A DNA stretch of 29,026 nucleotides from J084 sp964471405 (GCA_964471405.1 CAYYGH010000039.1:1-29026); one strand, 5' to 3'. Positions 1 to 8,628 are shown, numbered from the stretch's first letter. The notes: a model not told the origin generated them from the letters alone. Translations and numbers: made by a program.

Positions 1-7
1 CCGGCCC

Positions 8-529
8 CTAGCGCCGTTGCTTGTACTGGGCGATGGCCTCGTCCAGCGAGCGGCGGAGCTCCGCGCCGATTTCGCCGCCATCGCCCTTGATGCGGCCGCG
101 GATGACCGCCCGCATGGCGTCGATATGGGCCTTGACCAGCTCGACCATCCGGTCGGAGATCTCGCCCTTCGAGCCCGTGAAGTTGTAGAGGGATTCCGCG
201 AAATCCGTGATCAGCGGATAGCCGAAGGTGCCGCCCTGGCCCTTCATGTCGTGGGCGATGGCGTGGATCTCCTCGAAGAATTCGTGCCGCTTTTCCGGCG
301 TATCCACGCAGCGGCCGTGCTTGTCGGCAAGCTGGCCGATCAGCCCCATCACCCAGTCCGGATAGTCTTCGGCCATCTGCTGCAGCGCCTCCTCGGCGCG
401 CGCCAGGGCCTCCTCGGAAATGCCGCCGGCCCCCGTGCCGAGGCCGTGACACTTCTCCTTCAACCGGTTGCGAAACCGGTAGAAGCGCACGATCGTCGGC
501 ACCTTCCGGCCCTGTTGCAGTCTAGCCAC
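8..529 (-). CDS. Hpt-domain phosphotransfer protein
   Basis: A 173-aa cytoplasmic protein. Residues about 85-145 carry the histidine phosphotransfer signature, with H93 in HDMKGQGGTFGYPL, which fits the Hpt pattern HxxKG followed by small residues. Hpt domains relay phosphate between receiver domains. No kinase, receiver or output domain is present in the chain. Translation starts at a GTG that overlaps the end of the upstream receiver gene by 8 nt, so the two are probably co-translated and may work as a pair. The basic N-terminus (about residues 1-30) and the helical segment at 38-60 have no recognised function. The oddity of the pair lies in the neighbour, which lacks a phosphorylatable Asp, so the true phosphodonor or acceptor of this Hpt protein probably lies elsewhere. 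Family assignment is fairly sure; the pathway is unknown. Confidence 0.82.
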   Translation of the reverse strand: MARLQQGRKVPTIVRFYRFRNRLKEKCHGLGTGAGGISEEALARAEEALQQMAEDYPDWVMGLIGQLADKHGRCVDTPEKRHEFFEEIHAIAHDMKGQGGTFGYPLITDFAESLYNFTGSKGEISDRMVELVKAHIDAMRAVIRGRIKGDGGEIGAELRRSLDEAIAQYKQRR

Positions 530-1073
530 GCACGATCTCCACGCCTGGGGACTTGTCTGTGAGCTTGCGCCGGTCCGGAAAATCGATCGGGATCTTCCGC
601 CGCCGTCTGTCCGGTCCGAAATAGTCGCGGGTATGCACGAACTGGCGCGGATGCTCGATGATGGTCACCAGCTTCTCGCCCAGCGACTTGATGGTGAACG
701 GCTTCGTCATGAACTCGGTGACGCCCAGATCGCGGGCCTCGATCACCCGCTTCGGCTCCGAATAGGCGGTGATCATGATGAAGGGCACGAAGCGGTCCGG
801 GCTTTCCTTGTGGCGGCGGATGAAGCGCAGCAGCATCATCCCGTCCACCGGCGACATCTGCCAGTTGGACAGCACGATATCCACCTCCTGGACGCCGACC
901 TTCATCGGCTCGGTCTTCACCCGCCGCAGGAACTCGATCGCCTCGCCGCCGTGCTCGACGGCGTGCACCTGGCCGACCCCGAGAATGCGCAGGGAATTGA
1001 CGAGCAGCGAGCGCAGAAACAGGCTGTCATCGACAACCAGCACACTCAGGCGTTCGAAATCATAGTCCGCCAT
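522..1073 (-). CDS. CheY-like (pseudo)receiver protein with basic FGPDRRRR tail
   Basis: A 183-aa single-domain receiver. The acidic pair D15-D16 in VLVVDDS, T102 in MITAYS and K124 in TKPF are all in place. The phospho-acceptor position in VDIVLSNWQM is N70 (codon AAC) instead of Asp, so ordinary phosphorylation should be impossible. The C-terminal tail, about 150-183, contains FGPDRRRR and DRRK; I know this tail from alphaproteobacterial stand-alone receivers that normally keep the Asp. I chose the ATG at 1073 because the receiver fold begins at once (FERLSVLVVDD). An in-frame start at 1157 would add 28 residues without family character. The gene lies upstream of the Hpt gene and overlaps it by 8 nt. 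It may act as a phosphorylation-independent binding partner. Confidence 0.85.
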   Translation of the reverse strand: MADYDFERLSVLVVDDSLFLRSLLVNSLRILGVGQVHAVEHGGEAIEFLRRVKTEPMKVGVQEVDIVLSNWQMSPVDGMMLLRFIRRHKESPDRFVPFIMITAYSEPKRVIEARDLGVTEFMTKPFTIKSLGEKLVTIIEHPRQFVHTRDYFGPDRRRRKIPIDFPDRRKLTDKSPGVEIVRG

Positions 1074-1200
1074 GCCTTGCGACCCGCCTTCCGTCTTCTC
1101 GTCCCCCGCCGTCCGGTTCGGGACGATGGAGCGACGTTCCCCGCACCTTCGGCCCATCTAGGCCGCCTGTGGTAAACAAGTCGTGAACGCCCTCCGTTCC

Positions 1201-1266
1201 GCTCCGTCAGTCATAAGGGCCCGCTCCGTCAGTGATAAAGTCCTGCTCCGTCAGTCGGAAGGCGGC
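1201..1266. repeat. Three tandem 22-bp direct repeats
   Basis: The 11-mer GCTCCGTCAGT occurs at 1201, 1223 and 1245, exactly 22 bp apart. The following bases are also similar in the first two units (CATAAGGGCCC and GATAAAGTCCT) and have diverged in the third. The array lies between the 118-aa gene and the receiver gene, both on the minus strand, and the third unit covers the stop codon of the 118-aa gene. Two helical turns between identical half-sites would suit a DNA-binding regulator of the receiver-Hpt pair, but that role is inferred. Confidence 0.7.
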
Positions 1267-1607
1267 ATCCTTTTCCGATCGGCGCCCCCCTTGCCTCCAT
1301 CCCCGGCACATGAATCCCGGGTGGCGGCGGCCGTCATGTGCGGGCGCCCGGCGGACTCCCGGGCAATGCGGCGACCGGCTTCCGTCAGCCGGCAGATGAG
1401 CCAGTCCGGCTTGATGGGATTGCGGGTCCAGGTTTCGGCCCAGCCATGAGCAAGACAGGCTCTGACGGTGCGGGGGTCGATGCGCTGTCCGTCTTCGTCG
1501 AAAAGAGGCAGCTTTCCGCCCGGCTGATCCAACCCCCGCCGCAGATAGGCCAGCTGGCGGGGGGTGGGACGCGCCTGTCTCGTGGTGCCCGAATCCTTTT
1601 TCGCCAC
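1251..1607 (-). CDS. Conserved-looking hypothetical protein, 118 aa
   Basis: I do not recognise this family. The start is a GTG preceded by GGAGAGGAGG at ideal distance, and the codon use matches its neighbours, so it is very likely a real gene. The protein begins with a basic stretch (AKKDSGTTRQARPTPRQ) and continues with LAYLRRGLDQPGGKLPLFDEDG, RTVRACLAHGWAE, and KPDWLICRLTEAGRRIA. The spacing of a helix, then RTVRACLAHGW, then a strand, then LTEAGRR resembles the small winged-helix folds in which 'LT..G' ends the recognition helix and wing. That is a fold impression only. The C-terminal 30 residues are Gly/Ala/Lys rich and probably disordered. It is transcribed divergently from the TipN-like gene, with about 130 bp between them. 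Confidence 0.68.
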   Translation of the reverse strand: MAKKDSGTTRQARPTPRQLAYLRRGLDQPGGKLPLFDEDGQRIDPRTVRACLAHGWAETWTRNPIKPDWLICRLTEAGRRIARESAGRPHMTAAATRDSCAGDGGKGGADRKRMPPSD

Positions 1608-1738
1608 GCCGTCCTCCTCTCCCCGCGCCCCGGCCGGCGACACCGGCGGGCAGAATCGCGCTTGGTATAGCATAATGACGGGAAAGGTCTTAAAGAAGAG
1701 GCATCGGACAAGGCCAGGCGAGGATCGGAAATCGCGAC

Positions 1739-4573
1739 ATGGCACAGAAGGCATCGTCCCGGCCGACCGGAGGCCGCAAACGCAAGCGCCAGGCGGCAAA
1801 GGCCGAGCGCGCGCCCGCAAAGCCTGCCGCAGAGCCCTCCCCTGCACAGGACCAGTCCCCTCCCCCTTCACAGGAGCGGGAGGCCGCCGCCGCAAGCGGG
1901 CAGGCCGCCCCGCCATCCGCCCCGGATTCCCGGACCGGGGCTGAAGGTCCCGCAACGGCCGCCCAGGCGACCGCGGGGCAGCCGGCAGCTGCGGACGGGC
2001 CTGCCCATCTCGGTCCCCGTCTGGAACGCCCCTTGCGGATCGCGGCCGTCCTGTCGGCGCTGTGGGTGCTGGCGCTTGCGGCGCTTGCTTTGTTTTCCCC
2101 CTGGGGAGAGACCATCCTGGCGGCCGGGCCGGTGGCCTGGACGGGTGCGCTTGCGGCCGCGATGATGCCGCTTGTGCTGTTCTGGCTGGTCGCCCTTGTC
2201 GTGCAGCGCACCGATCCTCTGCTGGAGCATCGGCTGGGGATTGCCCGCAATCTTGATGCGACACTGGCCCCGATCGACCATGCGGAAAGGCGCGTCCTGC
2301 TGTTGCGCGAGGATCTGCGGGCCGGGCTGGCGGAGCTGGAGGCCACTGCCGAGTTGACCGGTGAGCGCCTTGAGAGCCTCAAAACCCGCTTTTCCGAGCA
2401 GCTGGACCAGCTGTTCTCGGCAGCGGCGGCGGCCGAGGAACGGGCGCAATCCGTGGCCGAGCGGCTGGAAGAGGAGCGCTCGCTCATCGCGCGCAGCTCG
2501 GCCGCCCTCGAAGAGCAGGAGCATCGGCTGGCCGATCTGGTGGCAGGCAGCGAGGACCGGCTCGTGGCGGCGGCTGCGCGCCTGCAGGAAGCCGAACGGT
2601 CGCTTGCCGGCCGGCTTGAGGAGCTGGATTCGCTGAGCACCGCCATAGCCGAGCGCATTTCCGGCACGGCGGCCACGCTGGAGGCCGATCTCGCCCGCGC
2701 GCAAGCAAGCTTCACCGCCCGGCGGCAGGCCTTTGCGGAGGATGTCGAAGCGGTTGCCGCCCAAATCGCACGTCTGGCCGAGCAGGATGCGGCGATGGCC
2801 AGGCAGACCGAGACTCTCCAGCAGCGGGCGGAAGCCCTGGTGCACGGCGTGGAGGAAAGCATGGCCCGTGCCGGCGAGTCTCTTGCGACCGCCCTCGGCC
2901 GGCTGGAGAGCTGGCGCAATGACGTCGAACGCGGCTGGCAGGAGGCGCTCGCGCGCGAAGAGGCCGCCCGGCAGCGGTTTCAGGAGCAGCTCGGCGAGCT
3001 GCATGCCCAGGCCGAGGAGCGGGCGGCTTCCTTGCGTGAGAACTGGCTGCATGAGGCGGAAGAGGGCCTTGCCCGGATCGAGGGGCGCCTCACCCGCTTC
3101 CGGGATGGCATAACCGAGGCCGAATCCCGCATCACGGAGGCGGCGGAATCCTTCCTGAAGCATCTTGATGAACAGGCAGCCCGGCTGGAGGAGGCGGCAG
3201 GCGCCCGCATTCAGGCGCTCTCGCAAATGCAGGAGCGACTGGTGGCCGATGCGGAGCTCGTTGCCGATCGCTTGAAGACGGCCGAACAGGCGCTGGAGGC
3301 GGTGGGAGAGACCCTCTCCCGCCGAACCGACAGTCTGGGTCAGACTTTGGAACACATGCAGCGGGAGCTCGAATCCGCCGACCGTCAGATGGCGGCGAGC
3401 GAGTCGCGTCTGGCCGAGACCAGCGAGGCGGTCACCAGACGGCTTGCGGAGTCGGGTGAGGCGCTGGGGCGCGAGGCTGAATCCCTCGCCAGCCGGGGTG
3501 AGGAGATCACGAGCCGTCTTGATCGGCAGGCAACGCTTCTCAAGGGACATATCGCGGCCCTCGGCGAGGCGGGGACAAGTGGCATCGGCGCCCTTGAGGA
3601 GGCGGCCGAGAAATTGCGCAGCGAAGGCCAGACCCTGCTCAAGACCCTCGAACGGTCAGCCGGCGCCTTGGGAGAAGCGGCAGGCGCCTTCGGTGGCGAA
3701 CGCCAGCGCATCCTGGAAGAAACGGAGGCGGCTGCCCGGCGCCTGGAGGAGACCGCTCAGCATTTTTCGACCCTGGCTGCGGAGCTGGCCACCCAGGAAA
3801 GCACCAGCGCGGAACGGCTGGGGCAGCTTGCCGCGCGCTTTCGTGACAGTGCGCGCATGATCGCCGAAACCGCCGCCGCCGCCGAACGCGAGGCTCTGGA
3901 ACACAGCCGCGCCTTCAAGGCCGCCTTCCAGGAATCGGTGGCGCATGGCCTGAAGGAGGTCGGGCGCTCGATGGACAGTCTCAACACGCTTTTCGGCGCC
4001 GAGATCGCCTCGCTTGAGGAAAAGGTCTCCGAAAGCGTGGACAGGGCGCTCACCCGCATGCGTGAGACGGTTGCGGCGGCCGAGCAGGAGGCCGAAGCCC
4101 TTTCCCGGGCCATCAACCAGACAACGGCCGCGCTGACCAAGAAGGCGGAAGGATTTCTCGCCCGCTCCGAGCGCATTCGCGCCCAGATCGAACAGGAGGG
4201 CCGCGATCGCTTCCTTGAGACGGCCAATCTCGTCATTGAAAGTCTCCAGTCGGCTGCCATCGACATTCATCGCCTGCTTGCCCGGGAAGTGCCGGACGAT
4301 CTGTGGAAACGGTATGTGGCAGGCGATCGCACGCTCTTCTTCCGGCGGACCGTGCGGCTGGCCGATCGCAGCACGCGCGCCAGGATCGAGAAGAAATTCG
4401 CAGACGACCCGGAGTTCCGCGCAGCTGCCGCCCGCTACATGCGTGATTTCGAGAGCCTGCTCGAACAGGCGATGGCGCGCGATCACCAGGGAGCCCTGAC
4501 CGTTACCCTGCTCTCTTCGGAGATGGGCAAGCTCTATGTGATCCTGGCCCAGAGCTTGAAGAAGCTGCAATGA
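1739..4573 (+). CDS. Large membrane-anchored coiled-coil protein, TipN-like polarity factor
   Basis: 944 aa. Residues 1-95 are a Lys/Ala/Pro-rich cytoplasmic tail. Two transmembrane helices follow at about 101-120 and 131-156. Residues about 165-830 are almost unbroken Ala/Glu/Arg-rich heptad sequence, a very long coiled coil. The last 120 residues form a small globular domain (IDIHRLLAREVPDDLWKRYVAGD … LLSSEMGKLYVILAQ). Caulobacter TipN, which marks the new pole and helps place flagella and the ParA/Z-ring machinery, has the same architecture: two N-terminal membrane helices plus a long coiled coil, close to 900 aa. I also recall a similar C-terminal block in TipN homologues. The identification rests on architecture and memory, not an alignment. 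The alternative is a generic apolipoprotein-like coiled-coil protein. It stands alone, followed 47 bp later by dctP. Confidence 0.75.
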   Translation: MAQKASSRPTGGRKRKRQAAKAERAPAKPAAEPSPAQDQSPPPSQEREAAAASGQAAPPSAPDSRTGAEGPATAAQATAGQPAAADGPAHLGPRLERPLRIAAVLSALWVLALAALALFSPWGETILAAGPVAWTGALAAAMMPLVLFWLVALVVQRTDPLLEHRLGIARNLDATLAPIDHAERRVLLLREDLRAGLAELEATAELTGERLESLKTRFSEQLDQLFSAAAAAEERAQSVAERLEEERSLIARSSAALEEQEHRLADLVAGSEDRLVAAAARLQEAERSLAGRLEELDSLSTAIAERISGTAATLEADLARAQASFTARRQAFAEDVEAVAAQIARLAEQDAAMARQTETLQQRAEALVHGVEESMARAGESLATALGRLESWRNDVERGWQEALAREEAARQRFQEQLGELHAQAEERAASLRENWLHEAEEGLARIEGRLTRFRDGITEAESRITEAAESFLKHLDEQAARLEEAAGARIQALSQMQERLVADAELVADRLKTAEQALEAVGETLSRRTDSLGQTLEHMQRELESADRQMAASESRLAETSEAVTRRLAESGEALGREAESLASRGEEITSRLDRQATLLKGHIAALGEAGTSGIGALEEAAEKLRSEGQTLLKTLERSAGALGEAAGAFGGERQRILEETEAAARRLEETAQHFSTLAAELATQESTSAERLGQLAARFRDSARMIAETAAAAEREALEHSRAFKAAFQESVAHGLKEVGRSMDSLNTLFGAEIASLEEKVSESVDRALTRMRETVAAAEQEAEALSRAINQTTAALTKKAEGFLARSERIRAQIEQEGRDRFLETANLVIESLQSAAIDIHRLLAREVPDDLWKRYVAGDRTLFFRRTVRLADRSTRARIEKKFADDPEFRAAAARYMRDFESLLEQAMARDHQGALTVTLLSSEMGKLYVILAQSLKKLQ

Positions 4574-4620
4574 TCGGGCAGATATCGCCGGCGTAGTCCT
4601 GTCCGGGAGGAGAGTGCGCC

Positions 4621-5817
4621 GTGCGGTTTCGATCGGGATCATGTCGTCTGTGTGCCGTTCTGCTCATGCTGGCGGGCGGCGTTCTGCTGGCCGGCTGCGC
4701 CCGTTCCCAGCCCGAGGACGGGAAGGCCATGCGCTCCGATGACGGGAGCACCGCCACCGCGGCGGCTTCCCGCCCCCGGATCCGCTGGCGCATGGCGTCC
4801 ACCTATCCGTCCCGTGTCGTCATCCTGGGATCCATGGGCAAGCGGGTGGAGCGTCTTGTGCGGGAGATTTCCGGCGGCCGCTTCATCCTGCGCTTCCATG
4901 AGCCGGGCGCGCTCACACCGCCATTCGAGATCTTCGATGCCGTCGCCTACGGAGCGATCGAGGCGGGCTGGTCCACGCCCGGCTACTGGGCCGGCCGCGA
5001 GCCGGCATTGCAGCTGTTCGCCTCCGTCCCCTTTGGCCCGCGGGCCGAGGAATATCTCGCCTGGTTCGACCATGGCGGCGGCCGGCAGATCTTCGAGGAC
5101 ATCTATCACCGTCACGGCATCCACAGCCTGATCTGCGGCGTTTCCCCACCCGAGGCCGGCGGCTGGTTCAAGCGCGAGATCAAAAGTCCGGAAGACTTCC
5201 GCGGTCTGAAGATCCGCTACTTCGGGCTGGGCGGGAAGGTCCTGGAAAAGCTCGGGGCATCCGTGCAGCTGCTTGCCGGCGGGGACATCTTCCCCGCCCT
5301 CGAACTCGGAACCATCGATGCGACCGAATATTCCGTTCCGGCGGTTGACCTCAACATGGGCTTCTACCAGGCGGCCAGGCACTACTACTTTCCCGGCTGG
5401 CACCAGCAGAGCACCTTTTTCGAACTGCTCATCAACCTGAAAAAGTGGGAGGCCCTTCCCCCGGCCGACAAGGCCGTTCTCAAGGCCGCCTGCTCGGCCA
5501 ACATTCGCGAAAGCCTCTCGGAAGGAGAAGCCTTGCAGGTGGCTGCGATCGAAAAGCTCAAGGCGAAGGGAGTCGTCTTCCACCAGTGGCCGCCGGCCGT
5601 GCTGAAGGCGCTGCGCCGGGCCTGGGACGAAGTCGCCGCCGAGCTCGCCGCCCGGGATGCCGATTTCGCCCGCGCCTGGCAGAGTCTCAATGCCTTCCGC
5701 AGCCGCAGCCGGATCTGGCGCCGGCTGGGCTATCTGCCCGAAGAGCTGACAGCGCCGGCTCCGGCGGGATCGTCTCCGTCTTCTTCCGGCGGCGAGGGCA
5801 GCCGGGAAGGACCGTGA
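4621..5817 (+). CDS. dctP: TRAP transporter solute-binding subunit, lipoprotein type
   Basis: 398 aa. The N-terminus MRFRSGSCRL…GGVLLAGC is a lipoprotein signal peptide with lipobox LAGC, giving lipidated C26. About 30 low-complexity residues then form a tether before the DctP-family domain at about 55-375. R199 in IRYFGLGGKV and the block LLAGGDIFPALELGTIDATE are the family's ligand-site regions, and they resemble the TakP group that binds alpha-keto acids. The exact substrate cannot be read from sequence. The tail after residue 375 is Pro/Ser/Gly rich. GTG is the start, with GGGAGGAG about 10 nt upstream. The protein captures a carboxylate-type ligand in the periplasm for the two permease genes that follow immediately. 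Confidence 0.9.
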   Translation: MRFRSGSCRLCAVLLMLAGGVLLAGCARSQPEDGKAMRSDDGSTATAAASRPRIRWRMASTYPSRVVILGSMGKRVERLVREISGGRFILRFHEPGALTPPFEIFDAVAYGAIEAGWSTPGYWAGREPALQLFASVPFGPRAEEYLAWFDHGGGRQIFEDIYHRHGIHSLICGVSPPEAGGWFKREIKSPEDFRGLKIRYFGLGGKVLEKLGASVQLLAGGDIFPALELGTIDATEYSVPAVDLNMGFYQAARHYYFPGWHQQSTFFELLINLKKWEALPPADKAVLKAACSANIRESLSEGEALQVAAIEKLKAKGVVFHQWPPAVLKALRRAWDEVAAELAARDADFARAWQSLNAFRSRSRIWRRLGYLPEELTAPAPAGSSPSSSGGEGSREGP

Positions 5818-5820
5818 GAG

Positions 5821-6426
5821 ATGGGCGGGGCGAAGGAGGCCCAGGGCTGGGAACGCATCCACCGCCTGGCGCAGGCGCTGGAAGGCCTCACCCGGGCGGT
5901 CGGCCGGCTGGCCGGCTGGCTGGCCCTGGCGCTTGTGGCCGTGATCCTGTTCGATGTCGTGATGCGTCGCTGGTTCGTCGTCGGCTCCACGCGGTTGCAG
6001 GAGCTTGAGTGGCACCTGCATGGCGCGCTGTTTCTGCTCGCGATGGGCTATGGCTATACCCGCGGAGCCCATGTGCGCATCGAGGTGCTGCATGATCGCC
6101 TCTCGCCCCGCACCCAGGCGGCTGTCGAACTTGCCGGCCTCCTCCTTCTGCTGCTGCCCTTCCTCGGGGCACTGATCTGGTTCGGATGGGACTATCTCGT
6201 CCTCAGCTTCTCGATGGACGAGGCCAGCCCCTCGCCAACGGGCCTGCCGCACCGCTGGATCATCAAGGGCGTGATGCTGTTCGGTTTCGTGCTGCTGGGT
6301 CTGGCGGCCCTGGCCCGCATCATTGAGGCCGTCATCTTTCTGTTCGGCCCGCCGTCCCTGGCCGGGAAGACCGATTTCGCCCGCCCCGAGGCAACCCACA
6401 CCATGATCACCGAGGAGCGGATCTGA
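5821..6426 (+). CDS. dctQ: TRAP transporter small permease subunit
   Basis: 201 aa with four predicted membrane helices, centred at about residues 40, 70, 105 and 150. The sequence includes ILFDVVMRRWFV and LQELEWHLHGALFLLAMGYGYTRGAHVRIEV shared across the DctQ family; the ELEWH block and R-V-x-I/V-E motif are diagnostic. It lies 3 nt after dctP, and its TGA overlaps the ATG of the large permease by one base (TGATG), so the stoichiometry of the two membrane subunits is probably set by translational coupling. It works in the inner membrane as a scaffold for DctM. Confidence 0.92.
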   Translation: MGGAKEAQGWERIHRLAQALEGLTRAVGRLAGWLALALVAVILFDVVMRRWFVVGSTRLQELEWHLHGALFLLAMGYGYTRGAHVRIEVLHDRLSPRTQAAVELAGLLLLLLPFLGALIWFGWDYLVLSFSMDEASPSPTGLPHRWIIKGVMLFGFVLLGLAALARIIEAVIFLFGPPSLAGKTDFARPEATHTMITEERI

Positions 6427-7805
6427 TGGCTGGCGATCTGGTCACCTGGCTGCCGCTTGTCATGTTCGCCGTGCTCACCATTCTGCTGTTCACCGGCGTG
6501 CCGGTGATGTTCGTACTCGGCGGTACGGCCGTCCTCTTCTGGGCCATCGCCGTTGCGCTTGGCATTGAAAATCCGCTCACCTTCTTTCTGGTGGTCGGGC
6601 GGGTCTTCGGCGAGGTCGTCGACAATCTCGTGCTCGTGGCGATCCCGATGTTCATCCTGATGGGGGTGGCGATGGAGCAGAGCGGGATCGCCCGCGACCT
6701 GCTGCAGTCCCTGCAGCTGATGCTGCGTCGCTTCCCCGGCGGGCTCGCCCTGGCGGTGACCCTGCTCGGTGTCGTGATGGCGGCCACCACCGGGATCATC
6801 GGCGCGTCCGTCGTGATGATGACCCTGATGGCGCTCCCCGTCATGCTGGACCAGGGCTATGAGCCCGGGCTGGCAACGGGCACGATCGCCGCCTCCGGCA
6901 CGCTGGGCATCCTGATCCCGCCGTCGATCATGCTGGTGGTGATGGCGGATCTTCTGGGCAGTTCGGTCGGCACCCTGTTCGTGGCGGCGATCGGCCCGGG
7001 CCTGCTGCTTGCGCTGCTTTATGGTCTCTATATCGTGCTGCGGGCCCATCTGCGCCCGGACGAGGCCCCTCCGATGACGGAGGCCGCCCGCGCCGACGCC
7101 CTGGGCGATCGGGGAATGCTGCGCCAGCTCATGGGGAGTTTCGTCGCGCCGGTCCTGCTCATTCTGGCCGTCCTGGGGTCGATCATCGCCGGCGTGGCGA
7201 CACCGACGGAAGCCTCGGGGATTGGTGCTGCGGGTGCGCTTCTGCTGGCCGCCGTGCGGGGCGGGCTCAAGGATGGCGCGCTCGGCGTGATCCTGGAGCG
7301 CACCGTGCTCACCTCCGCCATGCTGTTCGGCATTTTTGTCGGCGCGACGGCCTTTTCCTACATTTTCGCCCTGCTTGGCGGCCATGACCGGATCGTCGAG
7401 ATCGTGGATGCCCTGGGAGCCGGCCCATGGGGCGTGCTGCTGACCCTGATGGCCGTCGTCTTCCTGCTCGGTTTCTTCTTTGACTGGATTCAGATCACGC
7501 TGATCATCCTTCCCGTCTTCGCCCCTGTGATCGCGCGGCTCGACTTCGGCGGCCACATTCCCTGGCCGGAGCTGGTGGTGCCCTGGTTTGCGGTGCTGAT
7601 GGCGGTCAATCTGCAGACGAGCTTCCTGACCCCGCCCTTCGGATTCGCGCTGTTTTACATGAAGGGCTCGGCCCCTGCAGGCGTGCGCATGCAGGACATC
7701 TACCGGGGCATCATCCCCTTCGTCATTCTCCAGATTCTGGGGCTGCTGCTGGTGACGCTGTGGCCGCAGATCGCGCTCTGGCTCCCCCATCGCCTGGGCG
7801 GCTGA
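6426..7805 (+). CDS. dctM: TRAP transporter large permease subunit
   Basis: 459 aa, very hydrophobic, with about 12 membrane segments, the normal DctM length. Family blocks are visible: LFTGVPVMFVLGG near the N-terminus, ASGTLGILIPPSIMLVV around residue 155, TPTEASGIGAAGALLLA around 260, and TSFLTPPFGFALFYMKG near 400. This is the cation-coupled channel subunit that moves the ligand delivered by DctP into the cytoplasm. It completes the dctPQM operon. No convincing Rho-independent terminator lies in the 37 bp before the convergent membrane-protein gene. Confidence 0.95.
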   Translation: MAGDLVTWLPLVMFAVLTILLFTGVPVMFVLGGTAVLFWAIAVALGIENPLTFFLVVGRVFGEVVDNLVLVAIPMFILMGVAMEQSGIARDLLQSLQLMLRRFPGGLALAVTLLGVVMAATTGIIGASVVMMTLMALPVMLDQGYEPGLATGTIAASGTLGILIPPSIMLVVMADLLGSSVGTLFVAAIGPGLLLALLYGLYIVLRAHLRPDEAPPMTEAARADALGDRGMLRQLMGSFVAPVLLILAVLGSIIAGVATPTEASGIGAAGALLLAAVRGGLKDGALGVILERTVLTSAMLFGIFVGATAFSYIFALLGGHDRIVEIVDALGAGPWGVLLTLMAVVFLLGFFFDWIQITLIILPVFAPVIARLDFGGHIPWPELVVPWFAVLMAVNLQTSFLTPPFGFALFYMKGSAPAGVRMQDIYRGIIPFVILQILGLLLVTLWPQIALWLPHRLGG

Positions 7806-7842
7806 AGGCCGGCGCCTGCACGCCCCTTCCTGCGGCCATCCG

Positions 7843-8352
7843 CTAGTCGGCGCGCGCCGCCGTCTCCGGCCAGAGATCGCGGTGGTGCATCCAGAGCATG
7901 ATCAGCGCCGACAGAAAAACCGATACCGCCATCGCAAACAACGTCCCTCCGTCCTTCGGGATGCCCCGGCTCGGATCGCCGACATCGATGCCAAGGGGTG
8001 TGGCCAGATGGAAGAACAGCGCAGCCGTGATGATCGCCAGGGTCAGCACCACGCCGTCACGATGCAGCCGCGCCCCGAGCGCGCGCGTGCGGGATGCAAG
8101 GGTCAGGGCCGCTCCCACCAGCAGCAGCAGGCTCGCCAGGGCCTCGAGGATTCCAATCGTCACCGGCCCCAGCAGATCACCGGGTCCAAAGAGATTATCG
8201 AGCCCCAGTGTCCGGGCCGCCCATTCGTCGATGGTCGTGAAGATGTAGATCGCCTCGGGAGCGCCGGAGAATTTCGAAAACAGCGACGATACGAAGACGA
8301 CGAGAATCCACACTGTCAGCACATAAGGGCCGTAGCGGCGCAGCATGTTCAT
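7843..8352 (-). CDS. Small inner-membrane protein, four helices, DoxX-like topology
   Basis: 169 aa. Start chosen at 8352, where AAGGGAGGAGATC precedes the ATG; an upstream in-frame start at 8394 would add 14 charged residues. There are four hydrophobic helices: YVLTVWILVVFVSSLFSKF, LLGPVTIGILEALASLLLLVGAALTL, VVLTLAIITAALFFHLATPLGI, and LFAMAVSVFLSALIMLWMH. The layout and the 'F..K(F)' followed by a small-residue second helix resemble DoxX-type or similar four-helix membrane proteins, but I do not recognise a specific family. It converges on dctM and has its own ribosome-binding site, so it is a single-gene unit. Function unknown. Confidence 0.8.
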   Translation of the reverse strand: MNMLRRYGPYVLTVWILVVFVSSLFSKFSGAPEAIYIFTTIDEWAARTLGLDNLFGPGDLLGPVTIGILEALASLLLLVGAALTLASRTRALGARLHRDGVVLTLAIITAALFFHLATPLGIDVGDPSRGIPKDGGTLFAMAVSVFLSALIMLWMHHRDLWPETAARAD

Positions 8353-8628
8353 GATCTCCTCCCTTGCCCTCTCCTCCCGCCGCCCGCTTTCCACCGCCCG
8401 GTCTCCGGGTGGTGCCGGGCCTTCCGGCCCGGGCGGCGGCCCGCTTCCTCCGCCTCAAGCGGCGGCGGAGTGGGAGAGCCTAGGCCAGGGGGCGGACCGG
8501 GTGCAAGCCTTGCCCTGATCTGCAACCCTTCCGCCTCTTTCCGCCGGAGCGATCCGGATGCCCTGCCCGCCCGCTCCTCCTTCCCGGCCGAGGTGCATTG
8601 CCCGCATCCGGCAGCCTTCCTCCCTTCC

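Noticed and set aside
1665..1693. Promoter pair TTAAGA-17-CTATAC for the 118-aa gene on the minus strand
   Set aside because: The -10 matches the consensus poorly. The AT-rich patch could equally serve the divergent plus-strand gene, so no direction could be assigned.
4639..6399. Long minus-strand ORFs (586 and 532 codons) opposite the TRAP genes, and one of 560 codons opposite the coiled-coil gene
   Set aside because: All are reverse-frame shadows of strongly supported plus-strand genes with intact family motifs.
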